A program made the translations under genes and the position numbers. The notes below the pieces were generated by a model, which did not search any database, was not told where the DNA came from, and worked only from the letters and a program-made list of their open reading frames with translations. Positions 22,447 to 28,381 of a stretch of 28,381 nucleotides of DNA are shown in pieces. This DNA is from Thermacetogenium sp. UBA5472. GTDB lineage: Bacteria; Bacillota; DSM-12270; Thermacetogeniales; Thermacetogeniaceae. The DNA is taken from assembly GCA_002426495.1 (NCBI GenBank), contig DIQC01000038.1:1465-29845 (forward strand). Direction: 5' to 3'. Position 1 is the stretch's first letter. Each line of letters begins with the position of its first letter.

Positions 22447-24270
22447 TTGAGTAAAAACACATTCAAGACAATTGCCGAAACATTGATTAAAGGGGATTCT
22501 TTTGGTGTCAAACAGTTGATTGAGCAGGCTGTAGATGGAGGGGTTGCTCCTGCTGACATTATTAAAGAGAGCTTAATCCCAGGGATGGAAACAGTCAGCG
22601 TTAAATTCCAGAATGGCGAATTCTATGTAATGGATGTCATTACAGCAGCGGATGCAATGCAAACCGGAATCAAGCTGCTGGAAGGATTATCTGAAGAAAG
22701 AATAATCGATTACCAAGGCAGGGTTATCGTCGGTACAGTTGAAGGAGACATCCACGACCTGGGTAAGAACATTGTCGCCCTCACCTTGGAAGGGGCCGGG
22801 TATGAAGTTATAGACCTTGGTGTCGATGTTTCCCCAACTCAGTTTGTTGAGGCCATCGCCAAATTCCATCCAGAACTTGTCTGCATCTCTGCACTGCTCA
22901 CAGTGACAATGTTCAACATTGAGGATGTCATCAAAGCTGTAAAAGAAGCCGGCTTCCGGGATCAGGTGAAAATCATCATCGGGGGAGGCCCCATTACACA
23001 GAGCATTTCCGATAAGGTTGGGGCAGATGCGTATGTTAAGTACGGTACTAGTGTCGCCAGTGCAGCAAGAAAGCTGCTGCAAACAAAAAGCAAAAAGGAT
23101 GCACATGCTCAACTGCCCGATATCTTGAATGCAGAATACCAGGAAAGATTGAAGACGCTGTTTGAAGTAGAACCAACTTTTCTGGATGCCTCGGGAAATG
23201 CTGCTATAAAGGAGGAAGGGGAGACTCCGAATAAATGCCTCAACTGCCCAGAATGGCGGCAGCTGCATTGTGTTGAAAATACCGGGCTCTTAACTTGCCC
23301 CTGCGGATTATTGAAGATAGAGGCGGCAGTGGAATTTGACGGCAAAGCACTGGCGAAGATTGTCTTAGGCCCCTTTATAGAGGAGAGTGTTACATTAAAG
23401 GAGAATTCCCCCAGTAAAATGCCTGGATCAATTTGTGCTTGTATAAATGAGCCGGGTATTGATGAGGCGGGAACACCCCCACTGCCGACCGAAAAAATGC
23501 TCCCTATTCTCCAGGTTTTCATAGAACTGGTGCAGGAAAGGGTGAGGGAGCAGCAGCTGCAGCAGCAAGTTGAAGAACAAAAAGAAAGCCTGATCAGGTC
23601 GCTGAAGTTTCAGGATGAGCTCAAAGGAGCCCTTTATGAGGCAGACTACCGTTCACTTCAGTCACAGGTTAACCCCCACTTTTTGTTCAACAGCCTGAAC
23701 AGCCTGGCCAGAATGGCAATGGTGGAAGGGGCAGAGCAAACGGAAAAACTGTCCTATGCTCTTGCCCGGATTCTTCGCTATATTCTGCAGAATTTCAAGG
23801 GAACGGTTACCGTTGCTCAGGAAATCAAAATGCTGCAGGACTATCTCTTCGTCCAGCAGGTGCGTTTTTCCGATCGCCTTGCAGTGGATTTTCAGATTAA
23901 AGAAGATATAAAAGAGGCACGCATCCCTTGTTTGGCCTTGCAGCCGCTGGTGGAGAATGCAGTTCTGCACGGTATCGAACCTCTTGAAGGAAAAGGGGAG
24001 ATCAAGATCCACGGCAGGCAGGAAAAGCAGAAAGTTGTCTTTGAAATAAGGGATAATGGTGTCGGTATTCCCTCCGGCAAACTAGAAGGGATCTCCCAGC
24101 TCAATATTAACAGCTCAGGACGGGGCCATACTACAGGCCTTGGCCTTGCCCATGTTCACCAGCGTCTCCAGCATTACTTCGGGTCTGACTATGGATTGGA
24201 TATTGAAAGCAGTGAAAATGAAGGCACTTTAGTGAGAATAAATTTTACCTATATCAACCAGAATGGGTGA
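22447..24270 (+). CDS. Cytosolic sensor histidine kinase with N-terminal corrinoid-binding module
   Basis: A 607-aa fusion. Residues 1-212 are a full corrinoid protein: helical cap (1-80) plus cobalamin domain with EGDIHDLGKNI (D101, H103, G106), ISALLTVTM and IIIGGGPITQ. Residues about 235-345 are a Cys-rich sensory region (C264, C267, C275, C284, C286, C330, C332; TCPCGLLKIEA) resembling PocR-type domains. A coiled coil at 358-400 is followed by a LytS-type kinase core: QVNPHFLFNSLN (H411, phospho-acceptor), LVENAVLHG (N504), DNGVGI (536-541) and GLGLAHVHQRL. No membrane segments are present. TTG start 7 nt after GGAGG. The stop overlaps or closely precedes the response-regulator start. It probably senses corrinoid methylation/redox state or substrate and controls the methyltransferase genes. 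Confidence 0.9.
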   Translation: MSKNTFKTIAETLIKGDSFGVKQLIEQAVDGGVAPADIIKESLIPGMETVSVKFQNGEFYVMDVITAADAMQTGIKLLEGLSEERIIDYQGRVIVGTVEGDIHDLGKNIVALTLEGAGYEVIDLGVDVSPTQFVEAIAKFHPELVCISALLTVTMFNIEDVIKAVKEAGFRDQVKIIIGGGPITQSISDKVGADAYVKYGTSVASAARKLLQTKSKKDAHAQLPDILNAEYQERLKTLFEVEPTFLDASGNAAIKEEGETPNKCLNCPEWRQLHCVENTGLLTCPCGLLKIEAAVEFDGKALAKIVLGPFIEESVTLKENSPSKMPGSICACINEPGIDEAGTPPLPTEKMLPILQVFIELVQERVREQQLQQQVEEQKESLIRSLKFQDELKGALYEADYRSLQSQVNPHFLFNSLNSLARMAMVEGAEQTEKLSYALARILRYILQNFKGTVTVAQEIKMLQDYLFVQQVRFSDRLAVDFQIKEDIKEARIPCLALQPLVENAVLHGIEPLEGKGEIKIHGRQEKQKVVFEIRDNGVGIPSGKLEGISQLNINSSGRGHTTGLGLAHVHQRLQHYFGSDYGLDIESSENEGTLVRINFTYINQNG

Positions 24271-24275
24271 TAACA

Positions 24276-25961
24276 GTGTATTCAATTATGATTGTAGATG
24301 ATGAGGCGCTGGAAAGAAAAGGATGGAAGATGGTGTTGGAAAGGTATCTGTCGGATCGCATCTGTGTAGCAGGAGAGGCGAAAAACGGCAGAGAGGCGGT
24401 AGAACTCGCCTGGAAAACGCGGCCAGACATTATTCTGATGGATGTAAAAATGCCTGGGCTCGATGGGATAATGGCGAGCAAGGCCATCAAAAAATTCCTT
24501 CCTGAGGTCAAAATAATTTTAATCTCTGCCTATGATGACTTTGCCTATGCCCATGAGGCAATACAGTTGAGGGCTGTGAACTATCTCTTGAAACCGGTAC
24601 AGCGAGGGGATATGCTTGCTGTCATCGACAGGCAGCTAGAAGAACTGGAAAATGAAAGGAAGAGAAAGGCAGAAGAAGAAGAGCTGCGGGAAGCCCTCCA
24701 GGACATGATGCCTTATATAAAAATCGGCTTTATATTTGAACTGCTGGCTGGAAATATCAAACCTACGGCAAAGATCAATGAGAGGGCAGAATTTCTAGGA
24801 ATCAAACAGCTTCCCCAAGTAGTGCTTGTTGCCAATATAGATAACTTTGTGCAGCAAACCAGTGATAAGAAGGAAATTCAGCGCCAGGTTCTTAAACAAA
24901 AAATATTTGAGAGAATCACAGAAGCTGCCAGGGAATGGCCGCAGAGCATCTGCATTCCCTCGCAAGAGGATAAATTCGTTATCCTCCTTGGGCCTTGCAG
25001 GGTTGAAGAGCCACCGGAAAAAATTCGCAGGCGTGCTGAACGCCTTGCGGAAACCATAAGAAAAGAGATCGAAAGAGATCCCTTTATAAACACCACAGTT
25101 ACCCTCGGGATTGGAAGGGTTTACCGTGATATCGAACACCTGCATTTCTCCTATGAAGATGCACTAAGAGCGCTTGAATACAAGTTCTACACAGACGGCA
25201 ATCAGGTTATACATATCGATGATGTGATCCCTTATGATGAGCGCATTCACTCCTACCCCTATACAGCGGAGAAGAAGCTGATCACCAGTTTTCGCATCGC
25301 AGACAGGGATCATGCTATGCAGCAGCTAAAAGTGCTGCTTGATGAATTGCTTTCCAAAACAAACAACAATCCACTGCTGCTCAAAACAAGGCTGCTCCAA
25401 CTACTGCTTGTTCTATCCCATCAGGCAATCGAAAGTGGGGCAGATCCAGACCAAGTCAGTAAATTGGATTTGACCTGCGCTCAAGAACTGGAGAGCAAAG
25501 AGAATTTGTATGAACTGCGAGAGTGGATGGAGACCAAAGTAGAACAGCTGATAGGATTAATACGGGAAAGCCGCAGCCAGCGGCAGGAAAAAACCATGAA
25601 AAAAGTAGTTGAATACATCCACCAAAACTACTATAAAGACCTCACCTTGGAAGATACAGCAGAGGCCGTCTATTTTAGCTCCTGCTACCTGAGTCGAGTC
25701 TTCAAACAGATGATGAAAGTTAATTTTATTGATTACCTGACCCAGACAAGACTGGAAAAAGCAAAAACATTTCTCAAAGAAAGCAATCATTCCATCTCAG
25801 ACATAGGTAAAAAAGTTGGGTACCAAGATCCCAAATACTTCAGCACCATATTCAAAAAGCATGTAGGATGCACACCAAGCGAGTACAGACGCGGCACAGG
25901 CCGCGCCGGTGGCGCGGCGTGGCGCGGGGACGTTTCCCTTGCCACATTTCCAAAACGGTGA
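24276..25961 (+). CDS. AraC-type response regulator (YesN-like), partner of the corrinoid kinase
   Basis: A 561-aa response regulator. Receiver domain at residues 1-120: IMIVDDE (D8, D9), LMDVKMPGLDG (D56, phosphorylation site), ISAYDDF and YLLKPVQ (K106). A long helical/PocR-like linker follows, then an AraC double helix-turn-helix near 440-540 (LTLEDTAEAVYFSSCYLSRVF, VGYQDPKYFSTIFKK, GCTPSEYRR). It overlaps or abuts the kinase gene: a GTG at 24267 would overlap the kinase stop, while GTG 24276 has GGTGA upstream and gives a usual VYSIMIVDDE start. The last ~18 residues (WRGDVSLATFPKR end) are read from REP-A copy 7, so the natural C-terminus was extended or replaced. It likely activates one or both methyltransferase operons. 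Confidence 0.92.
   Translation: MYSIMIVDDEALERKGWKMVLERYLSDRICVAGEAKNGREAVELAWKTRPDIILMDVKMPGLDGIMASKAIKKFLPEVKIILISAYDDFAYAHEAIQLRAVNYLLKPVQRGDMLAVIDRQLEELENERKRKAEEEELREALQDMMPYIKIGFIFELLAGNIKPTAKINERAEFLGIKQLPQVVLVANIDNFVQQTSDKKEIQRQVLKQKIFERITEAAREWPQSICIPSQEDKFVILLGPCRVEEPPEKIRRRAERLAETIRKEIERDPFINTTVTLGIGRVYRDIEHLHFSYEDALRALEYKFYTDGNQVIHIDDVIPYDERIHSYPYTAEKKLITSFRIADRDHAMQQLKVLLDELLSKTNNNPLLLKTRLLQLLLVLSHQAIESGADPDQVSKLDLTCAQELESKENLYELREWMETKVEQLIGLIRESRSQRQEKTMKKVVEYIHQNYYKDLTLEDTAEAVYFSSCYLSRVFKQMMKVNFIDYLTQTRLEKAKTFLKESNHSISDIGKKVGYQDPKYFSTIFKKHVGCTPSEYRRGTGRAGGAAWRGDVSLATFPKR
25919..25945 (+). repeat. REP-A copy 7 (inside the 3' end of the response regulator gene)
   Basis: Identical to copy 1 over 34 bp (25917-25950) but read in a different frame, giving WRGDVSLATF instead of RGAGTFPLPH. 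The TGA used is part of a following AACGGTGACAG motif that also recurs after copy 5. Confidence 0.85.
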
Positions 25962-25980
25962 CAGGCATTAACCGTTCCAC

Positions 25981-26062
25981 ACCGGCGAAGCCGATCGCCC
26001 GCCCAGTATCAGATCCACACTGAACTGTATAATTGAATGAATAAACTGCATAAACGGTGCAT
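25981..26062 (+). repeat. REP-B partial copy 3
   Basis: The right two-thirds of REP-B, from GGCGAAGCCGATCGCCCGCC to AATAAACTGCATAAACGGTGC. It is followed by the GGTGCCAGGCACC palindrome at 26067-26079. Confidence 0.8.
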
Positions 26063-26190
26063 AAATGGTGCCAGGCACCAAAGTTAACATAATAAATGCC
26101 ATCCACCATTACCTTGAACCGTTCCCTTTATGTTGACCTGGCCAATCACCGGAACCGTCTCTCCGATGGGATCCCCGAGGGCCCCGATGA

Positions 26191-26230
26191 CTTTGTACCA
26201 CGACCCATCACAAGAACCGTCCCCCTGATT
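26191..26230 (+). repeat. REP-C partial copy
   Basis: CTTTGTACCACGACCCATCA then AGAACCGTCCCCCTGATT, lacking the left part and the final GGTC. Confidence 0.7.
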
Positions 26231-26238
26231 TACCACGC

Positions 26239-26270
26239 AAAAAAGAGAAACCCTCTTCCCAGGGTTTCTC
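26239..26270 (-). terminator. Rho-independent terminator for the minus-strand ComK-like/amidase operon
   Basis: Perfect 10-bp arms (GAGAAACCCT and AGGGTTTCTC) with a 6-nt loop. Read on the minus strand they are followed by TTTTTTGC. It lies about 110 bp past the ComK-like stop codon, with a REP-C unit between. Confidence 0.85.
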
Positions 26271-26313
26271 CACTCTGCCATATATTTATAAACGGTGCCA
26301 GCCAAGTCACCAG

Positions 26314-26368
26314 CACCAATTACCTCTTGTACCACGACCCATCACCAGAACCGTCCCCTTGATTGGTC
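26314..26368 (+). repeat. REP-C copy 3
   Basis: A 55-bp unit with CTTGTACCACGACCCATCAC, ending TTGATTGGTC, immediately downstream of the ComK-like stop codon. Confidence 0.85.
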
Positions 26369-26378
26369 CAGCCCCGCC

Positions 26379-26966
26379 CTACTCCTCCGGATAGCACTCA
26401 TCCTTCTGGGGGCACTTCTTGCAGCAGAAGCTCTCTGGGTCTTCTCTGACTTCACAACCTGTCCTGTCGATCATGTATCCGATCAGTTTGGCTGCTTCCT
26501 GCTCCACAAGTTCTGCTGCCATCATCAACCCCCGCATGCTGGAATAGCGGTGGGGCACATCCAGAGTGGTGCCATTCACAAATATAAAGCGTGTGCTGCT
26601 CTGTTTGGACTGCTTGTCCTCAGGCAGATACTTACGGATCTTGTCCTTGACCAGATAGGCGCGGGTGCCGTCATCCTTTACACGTGCAGTCCGTGCACGC
26701 ACAGGTATCATCACCAGGCCGCGCCGGAGAGCGATAGGTACATTGTACTTCCGCCCACAGACATTGGAAAAGGCCGCCTGAACCACCCGCGGTTCCATCA
26801 AAAAGGTACGTGTCAGCTGTGCCAGCAGTGTTTTGGTTTTGAATTCACTGAATATAGTAGGATTATTTTCTAGGAGGATGCTGGTACCGTTAACCCCATC
26901 CCTGGAGTAAGCAGGGACAAGGCCCATCAGCTGTGGCCAAAAGTCAGCGAATTGAATTCTTGCCAA
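26379..26966 (-). CDS. ComK-like protein with C-terminal cysteine cluster
   Basis: A 195-aa protein, close in length to Bacillus ComK (192 aa). The core resembles ComK in order: CGRKYNVPIALRRGLVMIPV (compare the ComK GRK...P block), then TRFIFVNGTTLDVPHRYSSM (compare FSNGKTMELPISYNS). If correct it is a minor-groove DNA-binding regulator. It also has a C-terminal cluster (C170, then CCKKC and a final C near DEC) not found in ComK, possibly a metal site. The start is a TTG with GGAGGTGG 6 nt upstream; the longer ATG frame from 27020 overlaps the amidase end. It follows the amidase gene in the same operon. Another helper role in phage-like lysis or sporulation cannot be excluded. Confidence 0.55.
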   Translation of the reverse strand: MARIQFADFWPQLMGLVPAYSRDGVNGTSILLENNPTIFSEFKTKTLLAQLTRTFLMEPRVVQAAFSNVCGRKYNVPIALRRGLVMIPVRARTARVKDDGTRAYLVKDKIRKYLPEDKQSKQSSTRFIFVNGTTLDVPHRYSSMRGLMMAAELVEQEAAKLIGYMIDRTGCEVREDPESFCCKKCPQKDECYPEE

Positions 26967-27016
26967 TGGATTCCACCTCCTTACAACCCATATTCTATAC
27001 GAACAGGCGTTCCTGG

Positions 27017-27628
27017 TCAAGCCGAGTAATTGGTAGTTCCCTCCTTGATAATCACAGGAAATCCGGCCTCTTTCAACCTGGCTGCCATATTTTCCGCATT
27101 TTTCCGGATTTTATAGGCTCCTACCTGAACCCGGTAGATCGGCTCACCGCCAATACCGCCACCACCGGTACCACCTCCGCCATCACCTCCGCCAACACCG
27201 CCCCCTCCACCACTCTTCACAGCAGAGCGCAGTGAAGCCATGGAAAAATGCCGCCCCGGACAGGCAGTGGCTGCTCCTGGCACCTCTTTATGCCCCAAAA
27301 CATTAGACAAAGGGATCGGAAAACGCCCCATCAAATCCCGCACCAGCTGCACCACAGCCTTCCCTTGAGCGGGCAGTATAGAGTGGTTCTCCAGATTCCC
27401 GATCACAGCAATCCCGATCCCCTTATAATTCATGCTGGAAGCCTTACAGTGTGCCCCTACCAGATCCAGGCCCCTTCCCTGAACAACCCGGCCATCCCTT
27501 TCAACGACATAATGATAGCCCACATCCCGCCAGCCCAGAGAAAGGTGATAGCGGCGCACCTGGGCGGCATCCCATTCCTCAGCACCTGTATGGTGAATGA
27601 TGATATATGTCCACTTCCGTGCAGACAT
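27017..27628 (-). CDS. N-acetylmuramoyl-L-alanine amidase with SPOR domain
   Basis: A 203-aa peptidoglycan hydrolase cutting the amide bond between MurNAc and L-Ala. Residues 6-135 are an Amidase_2/PGRP domain: YIIIHHTG (H12), VGYHYVVERDGRVVQGR, GIGIAVIGN and GHKEVPGAATACPG (H113, C123), completing the zinc site. A glycine-rich linker (139-161) leads to a SPOR-type domain (IYRVQVGAYKIRKNAENMAA, GFPVIIKE), which binds glycan strands lacking side chains. No signal peptide is present, as with CwlA-type and phage endolysins. ATG with AAGGAGGGA upstream. A YvrJ-like small membrane protein is encoded just upstream, so the pair looks like a lysin with a holin-like or membrane partner. Confidence 0.93.
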   Translation of the reverse strand: MSARKWTYIIIHHTGAEEWDAAQVRRYHLSLGWRDVGYHYVVERDGRVVQGRGLDLVGAHCKASSMNYKGIGIAVIGNLENHSILPAQGKAVVQLVRDLMGRFPIPLSNVLGHKEVPGAATACPGRHFSMASLRSAVKSGGGGGVGGGDGGGGTGGGGIGGEPIYRVQVGAYKIRKNAENMAARLKEAGFPVIIKEGTTNYSA

Positions 27629-27674
27629 AAAAATCCCTCCTTAAATATCCCTAATCACACGTATCAATGTATAA

Positions 27675-27830
27675 TTAATGAGCGACCCCTGATTCCCGTT
27701 CCCCAGTCTTGGCACCTATCTCCGGCGGGTACAGGTAAATAGACAGCACCTGCTCCAGGCGGGTGATTGCCGCAGTGAGAGCATCCAGCTTGCGCTCCGC
27801 CCTTACCAACAGGTAGATGGCCACAAGCAT
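27675..27830 (-). CDS. YvrJ-family small membrane protein, N-terminally shortened
   Basis: A 51-aa product starting MLVAIYLLVRAERKLDALTA, which matches the YvrJ-family pattern GFPxxVAIYLLVRxExKL. Codons before the ATG read GGC TTC CCC, the expected GFP, but a stop lies only three codons further out, so the usual ~10-residue N-terminus is missing. Either the gene starts at this internal ATG or it is 5'-truncated where the sequence turns AT-rich near 27840. No strong ribosome binding site is seen at the ATG. It precedes the amidase gene by 46 nt. Confidence 0.6.
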   Translation of the reverse strand: MLVAIYLLVRAERKLDALTAAITRLEQVLSIYLYPPEIGAKTGERESGVAH

Positions 27831-27980
27831 GGGGAAGCCGTGTAATAATTATCTTCTATATGATCAAAAAGCAACAAGTTGTACGTATTAAGTTAAGCCC
27901 GTGGCTTTTTTTCTTATATGGGAATCTACTACAATGGTAAGTTAGAAACGATGATAAATTTTGAGGTGGTGGTAGGGCGA

Positions 27981-28223
27981 ATGGATATATTAGCTTTTGT
28001 CGATAACTTTATTGTCCAGCATAAGGATAAAACTCCTGAACAATTGCAAAAAGAGGGTATATTCTCGCAAGCGAAGGCATACTGTAATCTTCTAAAGGCT
28101 TTACGAGATGAAGAAGAAAACAAGAGTAAAGGGTATAGTAAGGAAATAACAAAAATAAGTAATACTATTGAAAAACTTTTGAAACTACGAGAAAAAGAAA
28201 TTGCAATTATCTTCAAATCCTGA
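27981..28223 (+). CDS. Hypothetical protein, 80 aa
   Basis: An unrecognised small soluble protein beginning MDILAFVDNFIVQHKDKTPE, lysine/glutamate-rich and probably all helical, with a C-terminal coiled-coil-like stretch (ITKISNTIEKLLKLREKEI). ATG 27981 is preferred, with GAGGTGG about 12 nt and GGTAGGG about 6 nt upstream; in-frame ATGs at 27918 and 27951 would add up to 21 residues. The AT-rich composition differs from the amidase operon beside it. Followed by tandem hairpins. Confidence 0.55.
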   Translation: MDILAFVDNFIVQHKDKTPEQLQKEGIFSQAKAYCNLLKALRDEEENKSKGYSKEITKISNTIEKLLKLREKEIAIIFKS

Positions 28224-28232
28224 AAACTCTAA

Positions 28233-28273
28233 AGCCCCTGCTTCCCAGGATAGGTGGTGCCCAAGCAGGGGCT
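28233..28273 (+). terminator. Long hairpin after the hypothetical gene
   Basis: Perfect 11-bp arms (AGCCCCTGCTT and AAGCAGGGGCT) with a 19-nt loop, 10 nt after the stop codon. No T-run follows directly, but a second hairpin is found 17 bp on. Confidence 0.5.
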
Positions 28274-28289
28274 CCCAGTTAACACTATG

Positions 28290-28321
28290 CCCCCAGGAGA
28301 AACTGGGGGTTTATATTTTAT
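28290..28321 (+). terminator. Rho-independent terminator
   Basis: CCCCCAG and CTGGGGG arms around GAGAAA, followed by TTTATATTTTATT. It ends transcription of the 80-aa gene. The remaining 60 bases to the window edge show no complete feature. Confidence 0.7.
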
Positions 28322-28381
28322 TAAACTGTTTTTATTTAGGGGGTGTGCTGCCATTCTAACCCATCTTCCGCACCCTTCTTT

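Overview
The window looks like chromosomal DNA of an anaerobic Firmicute (Clostridia, probably a Peptococcaceae-like acetogen or syntroph; genus not identifiable from sequence alone). The grounds are strong AGGAGG-type ribosome binding sites with many GTG/TTG starts, a CsaB-type cell-wall pyruvyl transferase, YvrJ and ComK-like genes, and a large corrinoid/tetrahydrofolate methyl-transfer cluster of the kind that feeds the Wood-Ljungdahl pathway.

Layout. (1) 84-9093, GC-richer: an M42 aminopeptidase (minus strand), a 1-kb non-coding stretch full of short tandem repeats ending in a near-consensus promoter, then plus-strand genes for a TetR regulator, a CsaB-like pyruvyl transferase, an HD-domain hydrolase and a very large O-antigen-ligase-like membrane protein with TPRs. 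Three of these proteins carry in-frame low-complexity insertions. (2) 9288-11342, visibly AT-rich, minus strand: a RelA/SpoT-domain protein translationally coupled to an NA37/YejK-like nucleoid-associated protein, bounded by repeat clusters; it looks like an acquired two-gene module. (3) 12117-25961: the corrinoid methyl-transfer region. A GntR/UTRA regulator and a corrinoid protein (minus) diverge from corrinoid protein, URO-D-family methyltransferase and a 44-aa protein (plus). Then come a methyltetrahydrofolate:corrinoid methyltransferase, an SLC13-type anion transporter, a second corrinoid protein/URO-D methyltransferase/50-aa protein set, and a cytosolic sensor kinase whose N-terminus is itself a corrinoid-binding module, overlapping an AraC-type response regulator. 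(4) 26379-27830, minus: a YvrJ-like small protein, an amidase with SPOR domain and a ComK-like protein, closed by a minus-strand terminator. (5) A short hypothetical gene and tandem hairpins at the right edge.

How it fits together: the URO-D proteins probably move a methyl group from an unidentified methylated substrate (possibly imported by the SLC13 transporter) onto a partner corrinoid protein, and the pterin-binding enzyme passes it to tetrahydrofolate. Two regulators are linked to this: GntR, with a likely operator just downstream of the divergent plus promoter, and the corrinoid-kinase/AraC pair, which may read methyl-corrinoid state directly.

The other outstanding property is an invasion by several families of short REP-like repeats. 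They sit at almost every boundary between gene modules and supply the C-terminal residues of two proteins in two different reading frames. One cluster also contains a decayed fragment of the O-antigen-ligase 3' end. No transposase, CRISPR array, tRNA or rRNA was seen.
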